From positions 6,123,001 through 6,187,000 of the forward strand of contig OZ014411.1 of NCBI GenBank assembly GCA_963965975.1: DNA of 64,000 bases. Reading direction: 5' to 3'. The notes under the pieces were generated by a model. The model saw only the letters and a list, made by a program, of their open reading frames with translations. It was not told the origin of the DNA and made no database searches. This document shows, in pieces, positions 1 through 11,700 of this stretch. This stretch comes from Xestospongia bergquistia. Taxonomy: Eukaryota > Porifera > Demospongiae > Haplosclerida > Petrosiidae. Both the position numbers and the translations under genes were made by a program. Each line of letters starts with the position of its first letter. Within the stretch, counting starts at the first letter, position 1.

Positions 1-2128
1 ATGTTCAACATGAAGTGATAACCAAAGATGTTGAATGTCAGTTTAACTATCTCATCCCTTCTCTTGGTATGTCACTAATATATTGTCATGTAGTGATATT
101 ATTTTATTAGACAAGTTAGAGTATCTTGATGGTACTGGTGTTCATATAGCTGGTAGGAAACTTTTCCTAATCCAAGGAGAGAACAGTTGCTTATTAAATT
201 GGGTGGAGTATGGTCTAAGAATTAACATTCCTCATGGAACTATACCTCTTGGAGAAACTTGTGAAGTTTCTATTGCAGCAATTGTAGGGGGACAGTTTAA
301 GTGTCCCTCTGATACAATGTTAGTTAGTGCAGTTTATGCTATTTCTGTTTCCAAAGCACTCCTTCAACCAGTTCAGTTATCTATTCAACACTGTGTGTCA
401 ATAGAGACACAAGAACACACTGGTTACTTGAGTTTTGTTACAGCTGATCTGTATCAACCTGACCTTCCTTATAAAATGCAATTAGAAGAAGAGGGACAGT
501 TCTATCCTGGTAACCAATATGGCAGTATTAATCTTACAAAGTTCTCTATAAAGGGAATTATTAAAGCTCTTATGACACCAGTAAGATGGCTGTTTGGATA
601 TGATGATGTTGAACAACAAGAAACATTGTCGTCGTCATCTGAAGATGATACACAGTTTGTGGATGCCCACACAGGTTTAGCAACACATACCTCAGAAGGT
701 AATAATGTATTTCGTTTTATCTAGAGTTGGTGTATTATACTTTTATTATAACATCATAGATATGCATCAGTCTCCAGTCAACTTATATGTAGGTCAGGTA
801 GTGTATGAAGTGAAGTGTCATAACAAATGGCTCATGAGATTTCTAGTAGCTCAACATCTTGATGCTCTTTTAAAAGTATATCATCATTTTATAAGATTAT
901 ATTTATTAAAAAATTTTCTTGTAGTACATTGACACTTCACTTCCAAATGTTGAGAAAGATGTTGTTGTATTCTTTAAATTTCTAGAGAAGAATGGATATG
1001 TTGAGTTAGTGATTGGAGAAGAACAGGAACATCCTTGTCAAGGATGGAGTGTCTATCCTCATTCTTATCCTACTAAGGTATATGTCAATAATGACTCATA
1101 TTATTTATTATTAGTTAGTTCATTTAATATGAATAAAGCTGAATACTGTTACAGCAATTATTATAGGGATAGAGAATACATTTTTTATAATTATAATAGT
1201 CAATGCCATGCAACTCTGTTATTGCAGCTATAACACCAATTGGCAATTGAATGTTTACATAACAATACTGCATTAATATATAAATGAAAATTGATAGACA
1301 AAATTTAATAAGTGAAGTGCAATAACACTAATTATGTATATAATTTATTCGTAGATATATCAAAGAGCTGTAGACACATATGGAGCATGTTCTCCTCCCC
1401 AGTTTCCATCATGTTTGATTACAGTATCTGCTATTGTCAGTGCTACTACAGTCCCAGTACTTCAATATGGTATTAGCTTGAGAGGTATTAGTAATGAAGG
1501 AGACCTTACTCAGAAAATCTATATTGTGAGATTACTTGGTAAGATGTATCACTTATATACAACCAATCATTGTTTTTATATAAATAGCTACTGATACACA
1601 AGAGAAAAGAAAGGATATTACTAACAGTGAGTACATTTTTATAAAAGATTGTTAATTATATCCTTCCTTGCATACCAATTTACTATTATATTTAATTGAT
1701 AATATTCTGACCCCTGAACTCTAAGTTTAATAATCATAGAAGCTAATTTAGCATATACATATAACATACTAACTTTAACATTATATTTGTGATGTTATCC
1801 TTTTATTTTAGAACCAGATGAAAAACCCAACCCATCTGAAATATTTCGTACTCACATTGATGATCTTTGTGATGCTTTTGCTGTTCATTTTGATCGAATT
1901 ATTAATAGTCTCTTTGCCAAAAAACTAATAGGCCAATCAGTACTAGAGTCTGCAACAATAGAAGGTGTCTCTAATTATTACAAAGCCAGCAAACTAGTTC
2001 ATATACTGTATGGTCTGTTACTAGTACATAAAGATCCTGATCAGTATTTAGTTAAGATATGTGATGTACTATTAAAACAACATGATCAGGTATTAACTGA
2101 CATTGTTATTAGTATAAGAACTGACTAA
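1..2128 (+). CDS. 3' part of a ZU5 / UPA-like / CARD-like protein (upstream tandem copy, 5' end outside window)
   Basis: Exons read as 1-66, 111-698, 760-875, 925-1077, 1355-1538, 1588-1626 and 1812-2128, all with GT-AG borders and one continuous frame ending in TAA. Their lengths match the last seven exons of the complete copy at 5702-12873, except the first, which is cut by the window edge. The 588-nt exon encodes a ZU5 domain (GLRINIPHGTIPLGETCEV is the typical core). The next three exons are beta-rich and sit where UPA follows ZU5 in UNC5 and PIDD, so I call them UPA-like. The last exon encodes about 100 helical residues resembling a CARD. Kelch and Death exons presumably lie to the left. 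Domain calls are by eye; ZU5 is secure, UPA and CARD less so. Confidence 0.8.
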
Positions 2129-5100
2129 TAAATTCATTACTTTGTTAGGAATGACATAATAGCTTCTTTCAATTTATTAATATCAATTTTATGTTTTCTT
2201 TTGATATGACATTATTATACATGTATACTTTATACTGCCATTATTAATGTTATACAGATGAAATATTATCTTCTGTAGTTTTAATTATTGTTGATTGTTT
2301 GTTATTTGTTTAAAAAACATTTTAACTGAAATATTACTCCTAAATTACATACAAACATACACTGGAGTGTTCTAGTGAAAGAATTTAAACCAGAAAAAAG
2401 GACATTTAACATTATTGCTAACAGTGATGGTAAGGGTTGAATTAAATGACTTTATTCTATAACAGGCTCGTTGCATTAATCAAATACCATGACTACAATA
2501 AGGGTATAACTGTTAGTGATAATCAATAATAAAGTCAGAATTATAATCAATGCAATGACCTATTCTATGACTGTTCTACAATACCATTAGTAGAGAGAGG
2601 CTATAATTCTATAGCTCTGTTATGTTCTTACAATCATTTCAAAAATGTTCTTTCAGTACATGCTAGTAGTATAAACAATATATGATAGTTACCTTGTCTA
2701 ACTTGTGTATTGATTATTATGGGGAGTACAAAGAAAACAGTAAGGACTTTAGATTGCATGTCAAGTAATATCATCTTTTAATTTGTCTGTCTATATCCTT
2801 TACTTTCTCAATTCATCTTCTTTCAGTAGTCAGTTATATGTTCATACATAAATAAACTAATGTAATAAAACATGATATGTCACAATAGATAATAGGTAAT
2901 TGGTGACAGAGTTCATTCAAAATAAAATCAAGATGATCTTTAATATCATTGACAATCAAAAGTATTAAAACACTATTTGTTTATACTCATTAGTTACTAT
3001 AGTTCACTTCAACAAAAACAAGATTATAATAGTAACATTTTTATAAGATCATTTCTTCATAAGAGTTAATTTTGTATGTCACTTTGAAAACTTGTATTTA
3101 ACAATAGATGAAAACAATACCCAATATAGCCATATACAAACATAATGGGTGGTCCAAAATATAATTTTAATATAATAGTTGTACAATAAAAACATATGAA
3201 TACAATCAGTATATATATTACAATATATTGTACATAAGATATCTGATATTATCTTTAAATAAAGATGGTATATATTAATAATTATATCACTTTAACTAAT
3301 TTGTACTGACAAATCACCATTCTAAACAATTTCTACATCAATTATATTAACTTAATTTATTTCAACTGCTATAACAGTTTGATATGATAAAGCAATGATA
3401 CATGTATATGTCCATTATTATATCTATTGATCCATTATTTAATTAGTGTATATAGGTATGTTCATGAGACTATGAACATACTTGTAACATTAAACTGTCT
3501 TCTGATGTGTTGATATTTCAATCTATTATAGTAACATCACAAAATTGTCACAGCGTCCTGTTTAATGGTACTATCATTATTTTCACTATAATTTATTATT
3601 ATTTATTATCAAAATAGTGACATAGTGTGAAGTTATTTTGTAATGACAAGGAAGAATGCTGCCCAAAGGATGGTATACTATTTAACTAAGCATTTAATAC
3701 TCAATAACTGTTAGAACAAATGATAACTATGAGATAAACTGTGTGTAACTATAAAACATATTATTAGATATAGCTCAAACAAATGTTAACTATTAAGAAA
3801 ATAAGATATATCAATTGAACTATATACCTGTTTGATATCACATGTACTTGATGATGTACTATATTGTCTAAGGAATTTGCTGTATAGCAATTATTTTGTT
3901 TAAAAATGATTATTTTAACTAAGTGTAAAATTATTATATAACACTCTTCAAATGTTGTCTCTACTCAAGTACTACTCATAAAGTCATTATATTATACTGT
4001 GACTAAAATGTTAATACTATATATAACAATTCACAGTAGTCTTCTGTTATAGTAGTACATCCTCAAGGCTCAATCAAAAACTGATACCATTCCTTATGTA
4101 AAACTTTCTAAAACAGAGATATCATAAAGCAATGATACATGTATATGTCCATTATTATATCAATAATCCATTATTTAATTAAGTGTATATAGGTTGATTC
4201 CTTGACAAGACTCATTTTTAATAAGACCTTAAAGGCGTCTATTTTTAAAAGTTGTGTGTATAGGTATGGACCATTGGTTCATTTCTAGACTACTAGATTT
4301 AAAACTAACTACAAATCTTTCAAGCATTTTTGTAATGTAATAGGAAACTTTACTAGAGTTTGTAATTCTTTAGCTCTTTGGCATTAACTTCATTAATGTT
4401 ACTTGTCTCTGAATTATCACAGGGATACATGGGAGATTGGCACAGGTAATGAAATTAACTTAACATAAACTATCTATAAATTATATATATATTGTAAGTT
4501 GTACCACAGCCACGTACTCTTATTGTGCTGTTTACATGATGAACCACAACTTTCATCTGATAATTGACAGGTATTTTTCATAATTACTTCTATAATTGTA
4601 GCTTTAAGTCAGCTAACTTAAAGGAAGTAATTGATCCATATCTCCATCCATCCATTCATATAGCAATATATTGATCTAAATGCTATCACAGTTGAAAAAG
4701 AACATATATTTGGAGAAGTTATCAACATTCTCTAGACAGACTTTCAGAAGAGTTGTGATTAATATCTTGTCAGTCATTCCAAATTATTTGATTTTCATCC
4801 ATGTTGTTTTTACTCATCTCTAAATCCTAATGCTACTACATTTTTAAAGTTTGTTGTTGTTAGACATGTCATTGTATAAATTATTTTACATTTGGCAGTA
4901 ACCATGTGTCTAATGTTATTTGAAAGCATTCTAGTGTACATGTACTTTTATCAATAGTCAAAATAACATAAACTACACTATATTACTGAAACGATTACTC
5001 TACTCTATACACACATCTATTTACACAACATAGAGCAAAGTATTATGTTAGGTCAACGTATGCAATTCACAATTACTCTTTGGTTTGTCATAGCAACACT

Positions 5101-5661
5101 TTCTACAGTAACTTTTCTTTGTTTACAGTGTTTGTGGGTAATGGTACAATAAGGAATGTTTAAGAATTTAGTCATTAACAAATGAGTTATGAGTGACACA
5201 TCCAAAGAAGAGAACTAAACTAAGGAAGTCTATGCATGATGAGAGAGGTTTGTTAGCTTAAAATACAACACTCTTGTTAACAACCATTCTTCAGAAGCTA
5301 GCTATCAATATTGAAAAAAGGGTGAAGCAAATGGTTTGTGTGTTAGTCACCTTTAGATAGGGGGTATTTAAATAAAATTAATAATAATTTGATTACAATG
5401 TCAAATATTTAAATTAATTTGGGTTCAAAATATTGCAGGATTGTGGTTTATATTATTGTTTTGTGGCACATAGGTAGCTGGTATACCACAGTCGAGTCCT
5501 CTTGTTTTTACAGACTGAGGTAGAAATTGAGAAATAAATAACTTGCCTTACTAATCTCCTGCTAACTTTAACCAATATGCTGCCAGCCAACAAAACATTC
5601 TTTATGTCACCCCGCCTATGTAAATCAGCAGCTGCTGAATCAGTCAACTGGGAATTGTAGA
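2129..5661. other. AT-rich spacer between tandem genes
   Basis: I see no coding exons here. The spacer is a diverged duplicate of 12874-17050. The strand-minus open frame at 5453-5647 is kept in both copies, but everything else in the duplication is kept too, so it is not evidence for a gene. The last 250 bases are the least AT-rich and are the probable promoter of the Kelch gene. Confidence 0.6.
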
Positions 5662-5682
5662 GACTACGTAGATTACGTAGTC
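5662..5682. promoter_or_regulatory. Near-palindromic TACGTAG motif upstream of the Kelch gene start
   Basis: GACTACGTA and TTACGTAGTC face each other just 20 bases before the ATG, and a third CACGTAGTC lies in the first intron near 5739. Position and symmetry suggest a transcription-factor site or a structured leader. The paired copy at 17051-17071 has one half changed to ATTACATAGTC. Function is inferred only. Confidence 0.35.
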
Positions 5683-5701
5683 TATACAGTTTACATTTTA
5701 G

Positions 5702-8700
5702 ATGGCCACTGGAGTATCTTCAGGTTAGTACAATATCACGTAGTCATATATTACCATATAATTATATTTGATCTCAAGATATGGTATATATCATTCTCTA
5801 CAGGACAATATAAACTTGATAGTAGAGGTGGTCATCACACTCAAGTGATTGGTGACTGTCTATATTTATGGAGTGGGAATCAGCCAAACTTACCTCGAGT
5901 ACACAACAATAATAAGAAAAAGAGACTCACATCTCAAGTACAAATATTCAATATTACCTCTGGTAAATGGGATACTAAACATACCAAAGGGAATCCTCCA
6001 CTAGGAGTACTTAGTTATTCCTGTACTACATTGAACAACAAGATCTATTACTTTGGAGGATACTGTGGTCATGACAACTGCCATCATAACAGTATTAATG
6101 AACTAGATACTTCCACTCTAACCTGGACACAGATATCACAAACAGATGATAGGAGACCGGTAATGAAGAGAGCTGATGCTGGTTTGATGTTGAATGAATA
6201 TGGAGGAATACATCGTCTTCTAGTTATAGGAGGTCAAGGATCCCCACCCTCTACAAAACTACCACAAGCTCAGTATATTCGTATACCCATTGGTGGAGTA
6301 CGTACTAATGAACAGAACCTATATAACATATCTACTAGTAAGTACATTAATATATCATATTATACTATTAGATATCATATTACTATCATAGAGTACTGCT
6401 ATTGTGTTGAATCATCTAAAAAATTTATGGCATGTATTTTGATATCTATAAATACTCACTATTCCACCTGATAACTATTTTATACTGTTTGCTAACTTAC
6501 TAAAAGTAGATGAACACTACAGCAGTACTTTATAGTATATGTAATTATTGTATGATGAATGGATGTATGAAAGTAGTAGTAGTCAATTTTTAATAAATAA
6601 TTTTAGTATAATAGTTTCAATAATACATTAATCATCAGTTGACAAACCATTATTTTATTGATTATTATATTATGACCAAATTCCTACCTGACATAGTAAC
6701 AGGTAATAGTAAAGATTACAAGTTTTGAAGTAATAGTAATAGTTATAGTAATTAGGATTTTCAAAATTGAGGTAATAGTAATAGAAATAATAATTGAAAG
6801 GAAGTAATATAGTTAGTGTTGTGTTATTGTGCATTGCAATTAAAACACAAAACTTGTCAGAAAGCATTCTTTTAAGTTCCTTTATCAAATCATTCAAGTG
6901 AAACTATCACCTGTCTTTGAAAAGCTTTCATGATGGTACCCTTAGAATGTGTCTTGACAAAAAGATGACAAAGTATGAAAATTGTGATATTTTCATTTAT
7001 GCTAGCATTCTTGATCCACAATTTAAGCTGAAGTGGTATACTGACATAATGAGGTGGAAGAAATTATGTTGAGATTCATTCGTATGGCAAAAACCATTCA
7101 AAATGGTGATACTACTCAGTCTATAACTGATCCATGTGAACCCTCACCTTTCAAAAAGAAGAAATCTAGTCAATTGTTAAGCTATATATTCAGTCAGACA
7201 GAACGATGCCAAGAGAAGGAGATGCTGCTTACCTTTCTAAACCTTATTTGTCTGAGAGTGATGAGAACATTAGGGAAGTTAGCTCATTGCATTCTTTCTA
7301 TTCCTGCCTCATCTGGACCTGTCGAATGACTATTTAGCATTGCAGGAAAAATTTTCCAGCCTGAAAGATGTCACTTAACTGATTCCCTCTTTGAAAAACT
7401 AATGTTTATTTAATGAAATCCTAATGTATTAAGTTAAGCCATTTTCCAATAGTATGTAATAGTAATTTGTACTAGTTACTATTAGTTAGTTATGTAATAG
7501 TAATTAGTTAGTTATGTAATAGTAATAGTAATATATTACAAGTCAGTAATAGGAATAGGAATAGGAAAATTTAAATTAATAGTAATAGTAATATATTACA
7601 ATTGCCTGTAATTGACCCCATGACTGAATCCTACTATGATAAAAGTATGATGTGTGTTTTCTTTGTTCTACTTTTAGATGAATGGACAATACCTGATATC
7701 AGTGGACAGTGTATGCCACCTAATAGTAGCTTTATTATGGAAATGATACATAATACCAGAGCAATCATCTTTGGTGGTATAGTTAATGACAAATCACGTA
7801 ATACTATATATATAGTGGACATCATCAATAATACATTGGTATGTTATATTATCATTTATATACTGACTAATGACATGTTATAATGAATGTTAGTTGAGTT
7901 CATTTGTCTATAATTAGCACTGGCAGACTATCACTAAATCTGATCCTGCAGTACATTGGCCAGAGGAAAGGAGCCTTCATGCTGGCATTATAATCACTGG
8001 ATCTATATCACCTGTACTAGTGGTGATAGGTGGTATGGATATTTATAACAAAACACTAAAAGATTGCTGGATACTGGATATTAATAAAAAGTTATGGACA
8101 AAGGTATATCATCATGTGTTAGTTCTTCTAACAAGTTCTATGATAGTATGTATCTATTAAGTAGTAGTAGTATCGATTGTAAATGGCATATTTTATACTG
8201 TGTCTTAGCAGTGTCAGTTACAAGTAATTAGTAAGTTTATAGTAAGAATCACACAATGTGTTACTTGAAGCAGTATCAGTTACTATACTGTAGTGTATCT
8301 TGTCTTTAATATTGACACATAATGATGTAATAATATTTATATCTCTACATACTATAGATTAATCTACCTGACTCTGTCACTGAGAGATGGGCCCATTCTC
8401 TATCAGCTTACATGATGGGACCACATTGTGTGTGGTTAGTTATAGTAGGGGGTGTAGTTAGATGTGATGGTACATATGTCACAGACCCCAATATAACAAT
8501 GTTAATAAAACTTGGTAAGTAAATTAATTATTATGTTTACATTGCTATATATTCTTTGTGGATATGATAGGAACTATGGTATGATAATTTAGTTGACTAA
8601 TAAACTGTTTTGATGTACTACTGATATCCATATATTTATCATAAGAGATAATACTGTATATATTATATAAGTGTTCATTTAGTACATGTACATGATGTAC

Positions 8701-11700
8701 TGTTATATAGGTGACCTTGTTATGTACTACAATTTAGTATAGTCTTATTACTTCCATACATGTTATACTAGTAGTAGACTACCACATTATATACTGACAT
8801 TAGTAATCTTATGCTCTCTCATATAGTCCTCAATGATGATCAATGGTCAGTAGGGTTTGTACTAGACTCTAATGAACTGACCTCAACTGATAACTATCAA
8901 CAAAGAGTATTAAAACAACTCACAGAAGTAAGGAGACAATGGATAGAACAACAACAAACAAAATCAACTCAAGACAACTTGTCAACTAAGCAGACAGTTC
9001 TTCAAACTAACTATCAAGATGATCTTTTAGTTGCTCAACAAAACATACAAAGTCTTCAAGAAAGACTACTAGAACTAGAATCTCAACAAGATAGACATCA
9101 AGGTAACTTAGCAATTTTGATGTAGGTAGTTAAATAGTTAAGTAGATGGATAAATAGTAGACAGATAGTCCATATATCCTCTGTATGTTAGACTTTGTTT
9201 TTATGACAATCCATTCCTATGTAAATTCATCTATCTGTCCATTTTTTCTTTATCTGTCCATCATTTATTAAACCATCACACTTTGTTTGTCTATTAGACC
9301 ATCTTTTGTAATGAATTACAACCATGTGTTCTCAAATCATTGATCTATCAGTCCATCTCTTCATCTTTATCTTGCCATCTATTTTTTTATCTGTGTCCAT
9401 TCAGCTGTTATAGAGATGGATGGATAAAGAGATTAAGGAGAGACAAATGGAGTTTGCTCCCTTTTTCAATAAATTTATTTTATTTATCATTTGTTTATTT
9501 GTCTCCCTGTCTATCTGTTTGTTAATGGTGGGGGTGGACAGATGGACATTTAAAAAAGTTGCTAAATGAAGTAGTATCTCTGTCTCTGTCTTTTTATTCA
9601 TCCATCTATACTGACATCTATTATACATCTTTCAATCAATCTATTTATATCATAGTAGTGTGTGGAGGGAGAAAATGATGGATGGATATGAGAGGAAAAT
9701 AGATGGCTCAAACAAATCATTTTCTTCCCTATAATAATATCCATTGTCTAGTTATTAATACAAGTGATCATCATCACATATTACATGAGAAAGACAGCTA
9801 TATAGCTCAACTCACTTGTAAACTACAAACTGTTATAAACGAGAAAGAAAAGAAAGAAGAGATGATAACAACACTCCAAACACAACTACAAGAGTATAAA
9901 CAACAGAACTTACCTAGGACTCCTCAAAATACTACAGGTTTGTTATTATTATAAATATAACAGTTCATTACTTTATATACCATATATCACAGATATTATC
10001 AGTTATCTTCCTAAACTGGCAGTTGTTCTACAACCAGTACAAGAAGATTGGGAACTACTGGGTCATCAACTTAATATAGATCAGTTTGTACTGACTGATA
10101 TCAAAAGTAAAGGAGATTCTACTAAACAGATGAAGTACTTGTTAGAGGAATGGTCTATAAAAGGAGGTACATTGACGCAACTTGAAGACGCTCTACTTCA
10201 TATTGGCAAGAATGATGTCATTTCTGGTATGTTATATTACAGTGTTAATTTTATATTTGGTATACATGATTTAACAAATTAAGAAGTATAGTTTAACATC
10301 TCATAATTGAAGCATCCAGTAATATTAACACTTCAACAAAATTTGTTTAAAGAATTGTTTATATTGATATTTCTATTTAATAGTTAATATCAAAAAATGA
10401 TTACATAAGAAAGAAGGAAGTACAACTTTTTAACTTTGTGTATTGTAGCCCAGAATACTGTAATTGACATTTCTGTTGTCTGGGCTACAATACACAAAGC
10501 TAAGAACTTACACTTACTTGTTATTTGTTAAAAGAATTGTTAATATTATTAGATGCTTCAAGCCTGAGATGTTAAACTATACTTCTTAATTTATTAATTA
10601 TAGTATTCACACACAAGATTCTACCTAATGAATAGTAAAATCAGGTTAAAACAGGCAATGATATCACCATTTCTATGTGTTATTATAGTTTGTTTCCAAA
10701 TATAAAGGATTACATGAACTAATGAGAACAGAGGAAAGAGTTCAGGAAGAAGATTCAAATGTTCAACATAAAGTGATAACCAAAGATGTTGAATGTCAGT
10801 TTAACTATCTCATCCCTTCTCTTGGTATGTCACAGTATATTGTCATGTAGTGATATTATTATATTAGATAAGTTAGAATATCTTGATGGTACTGGTGTTC
10901 ATATAGCTGGTAAGAAACTTTTTCAAATTCAAGGAGAGCATAATTACTTATTAAATTGGGAGGAATATGGTCTGAGAATTAACATTCCTCATGGAACTAT
11001 ACCTCCTGGAGAAACTTGTGAAGTTTCTATTGCATCAATTGTAGGGGGACAGTTTGAGTGTCCCTCTAATACATTGTTAGTTAGTGCAGTTTATGCTATT
11101 TCTGTTTCCAAAGCACTCCTTCAACCAGTTCAGTTATCTATTCAACACTGTGTGTCAATAGAGACACAAGAACACACTGGTTACTTGAGTTTTGTTACAG
11201 CTGATCTGTATCAACCTAGTCTCCCTTATAAAATGCAATTTGAAGAAGGGGGACAGTTCTATCCTGGTAACCAATATGGCAGTATTAATCTTACAAAGTT
11301 CTCTATCAAGGGAATTATTAAAGCTCTTATGACACCAGTAAGATGGCTGTTTAGGTATGGTGATGTTGAACGACAAGAAACATTGTCGTCGTCATCTGAA
11401 GATGATACACAGTTTGTGGATGCTCACACAAGTTTAGCAACACGTACCTCAGAAGGTAATAATGTATTTCGTTTTATCTAGAGTTGATGTATTATACTTT
11501 TATTATTATATCATAGATATGCATCACTCTCCAGTCAACTTATATGTAGGTCAGGTGGTGTATGAAGTAAAGTGCCAAAACAAATGGCTCATGAGATTTC
11601 TAGTAGCTCAACATCTTGATGCTCTTTTAAAAGTATATTATCATTATATAAGATTATAATTTTTAAAATTTTTTCTTGTAGTACATTGACACTTCACTTC

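Larger units (their letters stand above)
1..9205 (+). repeat. Tandem duplication, unit 1 (homologous to about 10759-20597)
   Basis: Sequence from base 1 recurs from 10759 with few differences, covering genes, introns and spacer. The offset is about 10,758 at the left and about 11,390 after unit 2 gains extra spacer DNA (near 13,738-13,930 and 14,985-15,590). Unit 1 has its own small change: 4122-4195 is a second copy of 3385-3455. Sequence 9206-10758 belongs to unit 1 but has no partner in the third copy, where a deletion removed it. Confidence 0.9.

Noticed and set aside
5453-5647. Minus-strand open frame also present at 16842-17036
   Set aside because: Conserved only because the whole region is duplicated; no recognisable domain, and it overlaps the probable Kelch promoter.
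6670-6897. Minus-strand Tyr-rich open frame (and copy at 18061-18288)
   Set aside because: Produced by GTAATA simple repeats at the edge of the hAT remnant.
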